This document shows positions 10,880 to 22,982 of a stretch of DNA of 64,000 bases, piece after piece. Below the pieces are notes generated by a model, which saw nothing but the letters and a program-made list of their open reading frames with translations, ran no database searches and was not told the origin of the DNA. A program made the translations under genes and the position numbers. Source of the stretch: Nephrocerus scutellatus (Eukaryota > Arthropoda > Insecta > Diptera > Pipunculidae); assembly GCA_947095585.1 (NCBI GenBank), contig OX352763.1, forward strand, positions 37,560,010 to 37,624,009, given 5' to 3'. Within the stretch, counting starts at the first letter, position 1. Every line of letters starts with the position of its first letter.

Positions 10880-12485
10880 CCGTAAAGAAATTTCTCTACG
10901 GTCCTTAACCGTGTATTTGCTAACGATATGCACCCATTTCAAAAGGAGCTGCCGAAAGAAACAATTTCCCGAATTCGCACCTCAACTCCCAGTAAAGACG
11001 AGATCGGTACCGCGATCAACGCACTAAAGAACAACAAGTCGGTAGGACTAGATGGTATACCCGCAGAGCTTCTGCATGCAGCTCCAACGACATCAGCAGA
11101 GCTTTTATATCCTCTTGTAGAGATAACTTGGGAGGCAGAAAGTTATCCCGACGAGTGGAAGAAGGGAATGATTGTCAAGCTCCCTAAAAAAGGTAGTCTT
11201 ATGGAGTGCGAAAACTGCAGAGGAATTTGCGTTCTTGCTGCAGTTGCAAAGGTAATAGCCAAGTAATACTTGAGCGAATTAAGGAACATTTGGAAGATAC
11301 ACTCGATGCCGAACAAGCAGGTTTCCGCACTGGATCCTCCTGTGTAGACCACATAAACACCCTGCAGATCATTAATGAACAGTGCGTTGAATTCCGGTCA
11401 CCACTGCACCTGCTGTTCATCGATTTTGAGAAGGCGTTTGACAGTGTCAACAAACAGTTTATCTGGCTCGCCTTGCGCAGGAGAGGTATACCCGATAAAC
11501 TAATATCTATTATTAAAGCAACCTATGATGGCACTAAATGGCTGCATAGAGGAAAGATGTCAGAGGAATTCGAGATCCTAAGTGGGGTACGACAAGGTTG
11601 CATTCTATCGCCGATACTCTTTTTGTGGGTGATTAGCGATGTGCTCCGCGTAGCTTTATCTACTGGAAACGGAGGAATTCGTTGGACTCTTACATCTGGA
11701 CTACGTTGACGACGTTTGTTTACTCTCACACAGAATTATTGAGCTGCACCAAATGACAACAAATGTGGAGAGGGAGGAAGATGTTGCGGGTTTGAAGATT
11801 AATACTGCCAAAACCAAAATCATCAACATCGGCACTAACTCAGTAACTCAAGTTAACATTGCTGAACAGCCGGTAGAGAGAGTAGAGAGTTTCCAATATC
11901 TTGGGAGTATTGTCTCGAACGAAGGTGGAACCTAAGAGGACATTGTCAACAGTATCGGCAAAGCAAAATCGGTGTTTGGAACGATGTCCATGATATGACG
12001 AATTGCTTCGATCAGCTTAAACACCAAGCTGCGACTGTTCTGCTCAAATATTGAATCTGTGCTATTGTATGGGTGCAGCACTTGGAAGTTGACCGCTACC
12101 ATCACAAAAAGATTACAAACGTTCGTAAATAGGTGCCTACGGAACATCTTAAGGGTTTTCTGGCTATAACGAACATCTTTACCAGAGAACGGGTCAGGAA
12201 CCAATAGGTACAACCATCCAACGACGGAAGTGGCAGTGGATTGGTCATACACTCCGAAAAGGCGACAGTTCCATAGCAAACTACGCAATGCAATGGAACC
12301 CGTTATCGCAGGATGGTAGAAAAACGGGTCGTCCGAGAAATACATGGCGCAAAACAGTTGAGGAGGAGTCACGGCAATTGGGGAAGAGTTGGAGAGAGCT
12401 GAAGCTCATTGCCAGGAACCGCACGCGATGGCGCGTAGGCGTAGTAGAGGCCCTAGGACCCACAAGGGGATATAGGACATAAGAA
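10880..12485 (+). mobile_element. RTE-like LINE, 5'-truncated
   Basis: Reverse transcriptase in two or three frames: KNNKSVGLDGIPAELL, CRGICVLAAVAKVIAK, EQAGFRTGSSCVDHI, LLFIDFEKAFDSV, SGVRQGCILSPILF, and LDYVDDVCLLS at 11697-11730 (Tyr-Val-Asp-Asp in place of Tyr-Ala-Asp-Asp). Beyond it are KINTAKTKIINIG, FQYLGSIVS and the typical 3' segment ending GRKTGRPRNTWRKTVEEE near 12360. Position 12480 shows the AAGAAGAAGAAAG tail. The endonuclease is missing. A sister copy lies at 45440-46345. Confidence 0.85.
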
Positions 12486-12699
12486 GAAGAAAGAATTCAT
12501 CCGTTGGAAGCAAAATGCACAGTTCTATTGTCCTACCACTTCACCAAAACAATGTTGCCATCTCGATAGGTGATTTCCTCGTCTCTTCATCACTACATCA
12601 GAACTGAACTGAGGATTCTGAAACCGATTCACTCTTATCGTTCCAGTGGCATTTATTTGCTCCTGGGTCAGAACTTCAAAAATTACTAAATATACCAGC

Positions 12700-13417
12700 T
12701 CTAAGTAAATATCGTTGTCATCTTATCTTTGTCTTTTTTAAGACACCATTTTTGCCATTAAATTCACAACCTACGAGTCGATCAATTCCATATCATTCGG
12801 CTCATTTTCAGTTTCATTATCATTAACACTTACTACGTCTAATGCAGTATGACCTTTAATTTCTTCAGTGTCACTATCTTCTACATTTTCTTTTAATTCA
12901 AAATCTGAATCATCCGCCATAATAAGGTCCGCTGCTTCCTGTGGAGTATAATATTTGGTTCGACTCGACATTTCCCTACAAATGAAGTGTTAATATTACA
13001 ACTGTTTAAGTGATTTGGCAACAAACGTGTACATATCAACGTATGTTGTCATTACACTTAAATGTATTTTGCCACATTTGTTGCCATTATTATAAAACAT
13101 TTTTTATGTTATAAAATAATTATATTATGATACATAAATATGTTTATAATTAACCAATAACACTAAATATATAACATTTAAATAAACAAAATAATTGCTA
13201 TTAGGTAAATAACTAACGGCTGTACGCGGAACAATTTTTTAGGACCTATCTCACACAAAAATCGTATTTATTTATATTTGGCGGGCAATTTGACAAGTTA
13301 ATGCTGTTGAATATTAAAGAAGAGAAGATACGAAAACACTTAAATTTAATAGCTCCAACTGAACCATTTATTTCATGGCAACATATGTTGCCAGACGGTC
13401 TCAATGGGTTAAGCATA
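12700..13417 (-). mobile_element. Possible piggyBac-like element remnant
   Basis: A 67-codon ORF (12971-12771) begins MSSRTKYYTPQEAADLI and has an acidic stretch with DSDTEE, like piggyBac transposase N-termini. Upstream at 13417-13400 the - strand reads TTAACCCATTGAGACC, that is TTAA followed by a CCC-starting end. Palindromic GGCAACATATGTTGCC (13377-13392) and related motifs recur nearby. The catalytic domain and the other end are missing. All of this is inference from motifs. Confidence 0.4.
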
Positions 13418-13419
13418 GT

Positions 13420-13760
13420 ACTCAGAAAGTAGTGTTAGAAAGTGGTGGGAAAATATGCATGGGACAGAATGTTCAGTGAACGATTTATAATTTTTTAATA
13501 TCCTCAATTTCATGTGAAAGGACTAGGTACATGCGTTACTTTTAAACCCAACTAGTAGAATTTATTTCGTTTGAAATTTCCTCTCATTTATTTATACCAT
13601 AAGCAATCGTTTAAACAAACATTTTCGCAGGTACAGTTACCCAGTTATATTCCCAGGTTCCTATTATTTTTTATAAAAAATATGAGTAAATTAAAGGAAA
13701 AAATGAATGAAAATTCTGTGGGAAAAATGTCTAATTTTCAGTTTTTAAAAAGTTTCTAAA
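13420..13760 (+). repeat. Dispersed repeat, family also at 20790-20990 and 57460-57760
   Basis: Begins with a TGTTAGAAAGT block, then AATTTCCTCT, a CATAAGCAATCGTTTAAACAAACA block and GTAAATT. The same order recurs at about 20800-20980 and, more diverged, at 57460-57760. No coding domain recognised. Confidence 0.6.
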
Positions 13761-14097
13761 AACGAAACCCCTTTCTAATAACACATTCTGGGCTTGGCTT
13801 GATTTATGCTTTAGATAAATTTTAAGAAACTACAAGTAGCATTCCTTTTATATTCTACTCAGTAAAACTGTTATGTAAACATGACAAACGTGCAAGGAGA
13901 AATTCGAATTAAAGGTAGTGCCTTGCAATCATCCAAAACTCAAAATGTGGAGTTATCGTTTGTTCTTGCAGTAAACCGATGATATTGTCTGTACAAAGTG
14001 AAAACGATATGAACCTTCTAGAGAAATTCACTTCAATGAAATCTTTTAAAAAAGATATTTTATTTCAAAATTTCTTTCTTAATGTACATAATTGAAT

Positions 14098-14475
14098 TTA
14101 TTTTCCCCATCCACCATGACCTCCAATGAGACCACCATGACCACCAATTAGACCGCCATGACCACCAATTAGACCGCCATGACCTCCGATTAAGCCACCA
14201 TGACCAACTTGACGAACTACACTCGTAGTAACAACTGGAACAGAAACTACTCCTACATTTGTCCGATGCCCGATAATTCCGCCATGTCCAAGTCCAAGTC
14301 CACCCCCTCCGATAATACCAACGCCGCCATATCCGCCAAGTCCACCATGAATGAGACCAGCTGATGCGTAAGCGACGAAAAGAGCAAAGCAGATGAAGAT
14401 CTGTCAAGGAATATAAAATAATTTTTTTTAGAGCCTTCTTTGAGTCATATCTTTTACGATTGATCTTACCTTCAT
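14098..14475 (-). CDS. Secreted Gly/His-rich repeat protein, copy 2
   Basis: CDS complement(join(14098..14400, 14470..14475)), 102 residues, same structure and length as copy 1. Exon 1 is Met-Lys with donor GTAAG; the acceptor is CTTGACAG. The signal peptide IFICFALFVAYASA is identical to copy 1. Differences include GGYGGVGIIGGGG in place of GGYGGGGLIGGGG and Ile for Val before GHRTNVG. The C-terminal GLIGGHG repeats are intact. A longer open frame across this stretch that reads as Trp/Ser-rich is an artefact of the repeat in another phase. The upstream region on the - strand has the same TATA box (14557-14548). Confidence 0.9.
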
Positions 14476-14693
14476 TTTGTTGTTTTAATTAAAGAGTAAG
14501 TAGTAAGTTGAAGACGAGACTGATACCAATTATGGAATGCGCTCGCCTTTTTATATAAACCAAATCAGCAAACAGATGGTAAGTAAACATTTAGAATGTA
14601 ATACAAGCCAGCTCTTAGCAAACAATATTCTAAATGCAACAGGTTTTAGCCTTTGCACTCTGGGCCAAATTGCAACGAAATTCTAAACAGGTT
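14476..14693 (-). promoter_or_regulatory. Promoter of Gly/His-rich gene copy 2
   Basis: Complementary TATATAAAAA at 14557-14548, and AACAGGTT on the + strand at 14638-14645 and 14686-14693. Order and spacing match copy 1, in inverse orientation. Confidence 0.7.
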
Positions 14694-15879
14694 GGCGAAT
14701 TGCAGGCCATAATAAAACCACTCTTCAAGTATCAATTATTCACACACAACTTTAGATCTCATTCATTTAGACACATAGACGTCATTTATATTTATATTAA
14801 ATTATAACAATTTAATTAATTTAATCGGTCTTAATATTTAAATGGTCTTTGCGTACTCTTAAATAAATTATTAAGTCAGCTAAGAAGAAAGAATGCATTG
14901 TTGTTGACACAAACTGTGATCTTGCTGCACTCACTTTGAAAATATCATTTAAAAGCAAAAGTGCAAGCTGCATTTATTATTTTAATTACTCATTACATTA
15001 ATATCACTTGCAAGACCCTTCATGCTACAAATACTTTTCTAGTTAAAATTGTTCCTAAAGAAGGTACGAGTACCTCGTTTCGATAAAGACCTCCGTCCTT
15101 ATGTAGGTCTTACAGCTGCAATGAACATAGCACTGGTTCTTTGAGGCTAACATTTAGAAAGTGACTTAACTTTGAAAAACTTTAGAGAATTATTGCCTTA
15201 CAACAGCTGTTGAAGCTATCGTCAATCCCGCTTTACTAAAAAATATTCGGAAGGCATACGAATGCAAAATGCGTTACTTGCATAACTACAAATCAGGTGA
15301 TCTAGTAGGTCGCTTGATGATAATTAACTCAATCTCTGCACCGTTTCTGACAGTTTCGGGATAATTCTGTCTTAAAAGTTAAGTAAGTGAGACGTAGAAA
15401 TATTAAACAGATTAATTAAATAGTGAACTGACGGCTTGGAAGCCAAAAAGTCTGCTCTGTTCTGATGACCATGATAATAAATAAAAAATAGAATTCATAG
15501 TGGAAGCTGGTGTTGTTGTATTTAAGAACAGAGTCATCGCAGGTCGTTCTCTTAATACAGCATATCTCTTTATAACTGGGCAAGGGTATATTTCGGTGGC
15601 CAGTCATCAGCAGAAAAGCGGAAATAACAGGTAGTATGTATGCACGTGCCGTATTTATTCTGACTGGTGGAAGTCCATTCAAATCTCTTCGTGGTGACCG
15701 CCGGTAATTTTCCTTCAAAAAAAGAAATGCTGAATTATCAGGCTAGTTCCTTCTTAGTTAGATAGATACAAGGGCAACCAGGAAATAAAACCATTCGGCC
15801 AATGGCTACAGAAATAATAATCTACGACGTTGAAGACTATTCCTGCTTTGATTTTGATTTAAAAATCCTTCTGGGAACA

Positions 15880-16170
15880 TGAACGCAAAATATGCCAAAA
15901 TTCGAGCTGCTTACACGAGATAGTTTACATAAAGAGGCAGTAGGTTAGAATATGGTCGCTGCGAGTACAAGGTTTTCGCGTAAGAATATTAACAAAGCCA
16001 CCTTAGTATCTTCTGATGGAGACGCACACACACGACATGTTCACAAACCACCGCCAAAAATTCTAAGCGCAGATTACATCTTAAGAAATGCATCCTCGAA
16101 ATAGATTCGAAGCAACACAAGACGTCAACCCTTCACCACGAAGACACCAGAAACAATTAATATCAAGCGA
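15880..16170 (+). pseudogene. RTE-type LINE endonuclease remnant (right-arm copy)
   Basis: Inverted paralogue of 5640-5930. It keeps ASTRFSRKNI and SSDGDAHTRHVH-like sequence but has an extra in-frame stop near 15945. It was duplicated with the arm and is not an independent insertion. Confidence 0.5.
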
Positions 16171-17549
16171 TAGGACTAGCCCTTAATGAAGGCAAAGCAA
16201 GACCTGTGGCTGAGGGGCCAAGGAATACATTCACGAGTTGTTAAATGGCCAGTTTAATGAGAAATTGGAGGCTCCACTAAAGACAAATGGCTGAACCGCC
16301 AAACGAATCAATTTAAAAACGACAAGGTCGCGGGATCCTAGAGGAGCTAAATTAATCTGGTCAGACCTGTCTACACTAAGTATTTCATGAACTAATATTT
16401 CCACTTTTATAAATTAAGAGGTTTCTTTTGATGTCCTTTATCGTAGAATATCTTAGAATATAAAAATAAATAAATAAATAAATTATTTGAGGTAGAAACG
16501 ATGCCGAACGAGGCTAAGACGTATCCTGTCCCCAATAAATACGAATGGAGATATCACAACGTGAACGAATTATCGTGGTATAACGTTTTTGATTACCGCG
16601 TATAAGACTATCTAGTCTATCCTACATGATAGAATAGCTCCATACGCTGGTCAATACAAGTAAGTCTTCATTTGGCTTTCACCATTTCACACTGTCCTCA
16701 ACGCACTACCCCCACCAACCAACTGACCTCCAAGACCCTTCAAGACTCAATTAGAGATACGCCCCTCCCCATACCCCACATATATTAGCACTATTAATCA
16801 AACGCATAGTCTTCGTTTCAATCTCATACCAACAATACCTAGCCACCCACCACGTCAACCTCCTCAAAACCATTACAATACTAATCCCCTACAAATATCA
16901 ACCTAAACCATCCCCATCAGAACTCAAAGTTTCAGCTATTTTGGATGAACTGCTAAGCGTGAACAAACAGACAGATCGATTTGGTTGTTCATCAATTCAC
17001 AGCCGGACGCCGCTTGAGTATCGTTACAACTTTATAATGTAATTTTATTATTCATTAATAATTCATTTATAATTCAAAAAACAATGTCAGTGTTATGGAT
17101 CAAATTAACTAGACGTGGGTTTTGTTTTTCAACTGAAATAATGTAGTCTTGGGAGCTGCATTCAGTTGATCATGTTATCTCACATATTTGCTTGCTTGAC
17201 CTTTCAATAGGATAAACAACAAAACAACAAACGTCTCTTTACAGTTAATTCGATTTTAAACATTTATAGCTATATATATAAAAATCAATTTCTGTTTGTC
17301 TGTGCGTTAGACATCTCAAAACTTTGAGCTGAAACTTTCGCAAGTTGTTTGTTTTAATGCAGTAAATGTTCTTAACACAACAGTTTTTCGATAGTTGTCC
17401 GGGGTATTGGGACAGCCGGGCAACGCCTGTTATTTCAGCTAATCTTGAAAACTGTTGGACCGACCAGTGGGATAATCAATCAGTGGGTGGGTTATCGGTT
17501 GGATGGAGGGCAGTGGGGTGGGGACAGTTGATGGGTGCATCCGATTTGC

Positions 17550-18560
17550 TTGAAATTTTGACAGCTCGTCAGTCTGATATTCCGTGGCACGAAACAATCA
17601 TGTTTTCGCTTGAGGAGCATTTTGGAATATTAACAACTTATTTTCAATATCAGTGTTGTGTAGCCGAAATCGTGCGAATTTTGAAAAGAAATATGGGTCG
17701 TGAAAGAGCGCCAAGCGGAACCGCTGTGGTGAAATTGGTGAATAAAGGTTGCCCACCCTATAAAAAGGAAGGATAACAGAAGTGGTCATTGAGCTCTGAT
17801 AGGTCGCACGCTCGAGAATATTATGGCTGTGGGTCATAGTGTGGGACAGAATCCATCGACCTTAACTCGGTGCCAATAGCAGCAACTGGCCATTAGTCGC
17901 ACACGTGCCTGAGCAGAATACTCCACAAATATCTCAGGTTATTCGCTTACAAGGTCCAAATGACTCAAGGAGTTGAAAGAAAATGACCATACGCTTTGAT
18001 ATCAGTTCTTTGCATTAGCCATAATGATGGCTTGATAATGACGCCGATGTTGGTCGAAAAATCATCTTTTCAGACGAAGTGCATTTCCATCTCGGGTATG
18101 TAACCAAGCAGAAATGCTCGAAACAGCCACACGAAATCGTAGAGAAAAGCCAATGCATCCACCAAGAGCGAAAATTTTGTTTGGATTTTGGAGTAGTGGC
18201 CCATTTTTCTTCGAAAACGCAGCTGGAAACGCCGTTACCATCAATTGCGACCGTTACAGAGCCAGCTGACCAACTTTTTATGGCCTCAAATCGACGCCAT
18301 CAATGTGGACGACCTTTATATTCAACAAGATGGCGCCACATGCCATACAAGCCCGACTGATAATCGATCTCTTGCGCGCCAAAATGGCAACCGAATTATC
18401 CGCCGTTTTGTATATGTCAATTGGCCTACGCAGAGCTGCGATTTGTATACTGATTTTATAGCGTTTATGAAAACAAATTTTTAAATTGCCCACCCTATAA
18501 ATTTGATTCCAGTTTTACATTCCCAACTCAATGTCTAAAGTTGTAAAGTTGTTTAGTACC
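17550..18560 (+). pseudogene. Degenerate mariner-family transposase (fullest old copy)
   Basis: N-terminal helix-turn-helix-like part at 17599-17745 (MFSLEEHFGILTTYFQYQCC, AEIVRILKRN, GTAVVKLVNK). A decayed middle follows with SSFQTKCIS, where the first catalytic FSDE motif should be, then IQQDGATCHTS and VNWPTQSCDL at 18320-18450. A CCCACCCTATA motif occurs at 17750-17762 and again at 18489-18499, probably from the terminal repeats of this family. Several frameshifts. Paralogues: 2640-3260 and 38650-39500. Confidence 0.65.
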
Positions 18561-18680
18561 CGATCATAAAAAACTGTTGTCCATCGGAGATATACATGTG
18601 TACAAAATTTGAAGAAAATCGGGTACAATTTTTAAAAAAATTTGTATGGGATGTAAAGTTAACACATATAGAGAATTTTA
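18560..18680. repeat. Dispersed AT-rich repeat with GATACACATGTGTA motif
   Basis: TCCATCGGAGATATACATGT, then a GAAGAAAATCGGG block. This is a short piece of the repeat family described at 25440-26600 and 29990-30620. Confidence 0.55.
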
Positions 18681-19862
18681 AAAAAGGACTTTGCTCCTAT
18701 AGTCCAATAAAAGGCGATGAAGTAGCTAAGGTTTCTATATGAGCTTTGCGCCTACATCATGTCATACTATACGATTCGAAAAATTGCGCTTGGCTTTCTA
18801 TTTCTACAAAGCCAGATAGAAGGTGAGGACGATGAAGGAGTGTTCATTCTTTCCTATGTACTTTTCATTGGACTTGATCCAGAGATATCTTTGCCTTACT
18901 TATAACATTGTGTCAGTTTATTTGCGGAGGCGATCTGTTTCATGGCATTATTTATGCGGTGTTCCAGGGCTATGCTATCATGGGCCGTCTTATAGTCTAT
19001 ACACATATGATGTAATTAGTTTTTAAACTGGAGACATATATTGCCTTCAAACACCTTCCTATATCTTAAAAGTGCGTTTCGGCTTACTTAAAATCCAATA
19101 CCAATATTACTGGTAAGCTACCAAAGTGCCAGCTTTTTCGTTGTATACGGTATATACGGTTTAGTCGTTTTATAAAGTAAAATAGATCTAGTGACAACAG
19201 TGTGGGCTTATGATCACACTCCTGTAGCTTGTGAGTGCTCTGGTGTGAGCTTTAAAGTACACCCACGACAACCCACCTTCTGTTGTCCCAATATTTTGTC
19301 CATACTTTGCCTATGCAAGTCCCTTGAAGCATGATTATATTAAAAATCAAAACGTGCAGCAAATAAACATTGAAGCTAAGAACTAGGGCCATTGCAACGA
19401 TATTATGCCTACTTAGAGACAATGATCATGATCAGTAGCTTCATTTTGTACAATTTTCAACGAGAAAAGTGTATGGAGCATCTAGGGACTTAGAAGAGCA
19501 ATTAATATAATATATTGAATTTCTACTAATAACGCTAGCAGGGAGCACATTGGTTTCAAATATTAATTTCGAAGAGAGAGCAGCAAGACAGCACCAAATG
19601 GGGTTATTCACAGTTTGTATCAACAACAATGCATTGGTTCTCATTTCTTTAATGGTGTCATGATTCATTTTAGCGTAATTCGCGTTCATTTAAAAATTAA
19701 AAGAAAACGAATTAATTTGTTTTTAAATATCTAAGAGCCTAGTGACGTCTATATGTGTCTGAATGGTATGAGATCTAAAGTATTTTTTCATACATCTTGA
19801 TGTGCAATACTTGCGAATAATTGATGCTTGAAGAGTGGCTTTGTTATAACCTGCAATTCAAC

Positions 19863-20088
19863 AACCTGTTTCGAATTTCGTTGCAATTTAGCCCAGAGTG
19901 CAAAAGCTAAAACCTGTTGCATTTAGAATATTGATTGCTAAGATCTCACTTTTATTAAATGTTTACTCACCATCTGTAATAATTTTGGGTTCAGTTTGTA
20001 TAAAAAGGCGATTGCATTCCGAAACTGGCATCAGTCTCATCTTGAACTTTCTACTTCAATTAACAAAACAAACAATTAAAACAACAAA
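19863..20088 (+). promoter_or_regulatory. Promoter of Gly/His-rich gene copy 3
   Basis: AACCTGTT at 19863-19870 and 19911-19918, GTATAAAAA at 19998-20006, initiator TCAGTC at 20031-20036. Confidence 0.75.
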
Positions 20089-20494
20089 ATGAAGGTAAGA
20101 TCTGTGACATATCATATCTAAAAGAAATCTCAACAAATATATTTTTGTTCTCCGACAGATCTTTATCTGCTTTGCCCTTTTCGTCGCTTACGCATCAGCT
20201 GGTCTCATTCATGGTGGACTTGGCGGATATGGTGGCGGTGGTCTTATCGGAGGGGGTGGGCTTGGACATGGTGGACTTATCGGAGGGGGTGGACTTGGAC
20301 TTGGACATGGCGGAGTTATCGCGCAACGGACAAATGTAGGAGTAGTTTCTGTTCCAGTTGTTACTACGAGTGTAACTCGTCAAGTTGGTCATGGTGGCTT
20401 AATCGGAGGTCATGGTGGTCTAATTGGTGGTCATGGTGGTCTAATTGGAGGTCATGGTGGTCTAATTGGAGGACATGGTGGATGGGGAAAATAA
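20089..20494 (+). CDS. Secreted Gly/His-rich repeat protein, copy 3
   Basis: CDS join(20089..20094, 20159..20494), 113 residues. Met-Lys exon, donor GTAAGA, acceptor CTCCGACAG. The protein has signal peptide IFICFALFVAYASA, a doubled GLGHGGLIGGGG segment absent from copies 1, 2 and 4, a core with VIAQRTNVGVVSVPVV, then GLIGGHG repeats and GGWGK. Copies 3 and 6 share this longer form, the AQRTN variant and the same intron, in line with the direct duplication of their surroundings. Signal AATAAA lies at about 20528. Confidence 0.9.
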
Positions 20495-20789
20495 ATTCAA
20501 TTATGTACATTAAGGAAGAAATAATGAAATAAAATCTCTTTTTTAAAAAAACATTTCATTAAAGTGAATTTTTCATATAAGGTTCATATCATTTTCACTT
20601 TGTTCACACAATATCGTCGGCTTACTGCAAGAACAAAAAATAACTCCAGATTTCGAGTTTTGGATATTTACAAGGCCTTTAATCTGAATTTTGTGCTAGC
20701 ACGATACATTTTTTTTGTTCCCACTATATAAAAGAAATGCTACTTTTAGTTTCTCACAATTTATCTAAAGCATAAATCTAGCCTAACCC

Positions 20790-20990
20790 TAAATGTGTTG
20801 TTAGAAAGTCATTGGAAAATGTACATGGGACACAATTTTTTCGTTTGATTTTTCCTCTTATTTATTTACGCCATAAGCAATCGTTTAAACAAACATTTCC
20901 GAAGTCACTCTGAAATTCTTTAGTTCCTTTTATCAATTTGTCAATTTGAGTAAATTGGAGAAAAAATGGATGGAAATAATTAATTTTCAG
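20790..20990 (+). repeat. Dispersed repeat (family of 13420-13760)
   Basis: TGTTAGAAAGTCATTGGAAA, then a CATAAGCAATCGTTTAAAC block, in the same order as at 13430-13620 and 57470-57680. Confidence 0.55.
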
Positions 20991-21059
20991 TTAAAAAAGA
21001 AACATAAAAATTTAAATTTTTCTATTATGTTTGAAGTTTGAACAAAATCGAATTAATTC

Positions 21060-21260
21060 TTAAAATATTTATATGAGAACCCGTCGGCTCTGAGGCCCGA
21101 GGGTCTCTAAATTTTATTAGAAAGTATTGTCATTGGAGATAGAAATGTGATAAAGTTTGGATAAAATCGGGCTTTAGGAAATGGGATAAAAAGATTCCAC
21201 GTCAGACAGACAGGCAGACAAACAAATGCACGGATACGCGAGGTTAATATAGAGAATTTA
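21060..21260 (-). repeat. Fragment of the AT-rich dispersed repeat family
   Basis: GGCTCTGAGGCCCGAGGGTC, then a GATAGAAATGTGATAAAGTT block and AGACAGACAGGCAGACAAAC, ending GTTAATATAGAGAATTTA. These are the characteristic terminal motifs of the family at 29990-30620. Confidence 0.5.
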
Positions 21261-21499
21261 TAAAGGAAAACTAGTGGGAATAAAAAGTACCAGACGTTAT
21301 TAAACTGCGGAAACCATTTCTAAAAAAAGTAATTTTACTCTATTCATCTAAACATATTTGGCTTCACAATCGGGGTCCGGTCCTAGCATCCCAAAAAGTG
21401 CGGAAGCCTACAGACGTTTTAACAACATATTCACCACAGAAGGAATTCGATAGGCAGTAAATTCCTTGGGCCCATACAAATTCCCAGGAGGAGACGGAA

Positions 21500-22670
21500 T
21501 ATACCCGATACTTGTACCTATTAGAATCTCTACTCGTAAGACTCTGCAAAGGCAGCTACAGCCTAGAATACGTACCAAGGTGCTGGAGAGATGTACAAGT
21601 GATTTTCTTACCAAAGGTAGGGAAGAAATCCCCCGAGGATACAAGGTCTTACAGGCCTATCAGCCTTACATCATTTATTCTCAAAGCCATGGAACAAATT
21701 TAGGTCACTACATAAGATCTAGAATACTCCAATAAAATCCACTTAACCCCAGCCAACACGCATATCAGACTGGAAAATCAACAGAAACAGCACTTCATGA
21801 GCTGACAACTGAAATCGAAGACATACACCGAAGCAAAGAGATGTTACTATGCACCTTCATCGACATCCAAGGCGCTTTCGACAACACTAACTTCGAAGTA
21901 ATCCAAACACAAGCTAGAACCAGGAGAATAGACTCCTCTATCATAGGACGGGTCATGTGCATGATAAGAGATAGGAAAATTCGGGCCTCATTTGGTGACG
22001 AAACAATCACAATAGCGGCAACAAGATGCTGCCCACAATGAGGCGTTCTATCACCACTCTTGTGGCTACTGGTGATGGTTCAATTGCTCGACAGCCTTAA
22101 TAGTAATCTTATCACAAACATTGGCTATGCGGATGATCTAGTACTAATGGTTCGAGGTATATTCGAAAGCACGATAACAGAGCGCATGCAATTAGCTCTC
22201 AATATAGTAAACGAATGGTGCTGGGAATTAGACCTAAGTGTCCACCCAGACAAAATAGTATGCACCGTTTTCACAAAAAAAAGAAGAGAAAAACTCTTCC
22301 CTCCCTAAAATTCCAAGGCAAAATGCTCCAAATAATGCCTGAAGCCAAATACCTGGGGGTAATGTTTTACCAAAAACTAACATGGAACTCCCATGTATCA
22401 TACATAATTAACAAAGCTAACAAAGCTTACTTCACTTGCCAACGCATGTTCAGCAAAACGTGGGAAGTAAGCCCGCGCAAGTTACTCTATGGCTATACCA
22501 AAGCATTATCAGACCCAGCCTTACATATGCAGCCCTGATATGGTGGCCAAAAACAGCGCAGTGGAAAACACGCTCAGAACTCAGTAAAATTCAAAGATTC
22601 ATATGGCTTAGTGCAAACGGAGCTATCAAGACTTGCCCAACATCAGCACTAGAAAAACTACTACTACTAC
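21500..22670 (+). pseudogene. LINE reverse transcriptase, multiple frameshifts
   Basis: SYSLEYVPRCWRDVQVIFLP, DTRSYRPISLTSFILKAME, CTFIDIQGAFDNTNFEVI, GYADDLVLMVRG, then SVHPDKIVCTVFTKK and YLGVMFYQKLTWNSHV are found in three frames. An in-frame stop sits at 22038-22040, just before the GVLSPLLW motif. Thumb and connection are identifiable to about 22670. Not functional. Confidence 0.8.
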
Positions 22671-22982
22671 TACTAAAAGCCTAGGACTCACACCACTTCA
22701 CTTACACATCAAAAGCGAACGGGTGCAAGAGCCATTTCACTCAAGGTAACTAACCAACACAAAGTCAATAGACCAGGACATAGAAGCATCATCACCAAAA
22801 TCAATTTGGAAAGCGAAATTGTCCTCCAATCAGACTCAATGATAAAAACAACTAATTTCCAAAAGAACTTCTCAGTAAGAATACCGGACCGTAATCAAGT
22901 TGAAAATATTTGATAATTTTGATATTTTACTGATAGAACGCAAATATGATTGAATAGAATTTAACCGCCAAAACCGTAAAGG

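Larger units (their letters stand above)
13920..18600 (-). repeat. Right arm of the ~5 kb inverted duplication
   Basis: Reverse complement of 2590-7870. It carries Gly-rich gene copy 2, the LINE endonuclease remnant and the fuller version of the degenerate mariner. Its distal half (about 16975-18600) also belongs to the direct duplication that recurs at 38073, so this arm links the two duplication systems. Confidence 0.85.
16975..20728 (+). repeat. Direct segmental duplication, unit A
   Basis: Matches 38073-42799 almost end to end. Shared in order: the block containing CACAGCCGGAC, the degenerate mariner, a CTTTGCTCCTATA block, a CAAAGTGCCAGCTTTTTCG block, the 19500-20040 flank and Gly-rich gene copy 3. 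Unit B differs mainly by a Helitron insertion at 40792-41651. The breakpoints are where similarity stops: about 16975/38073 and 20728/42799. Confidence 0.85.
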
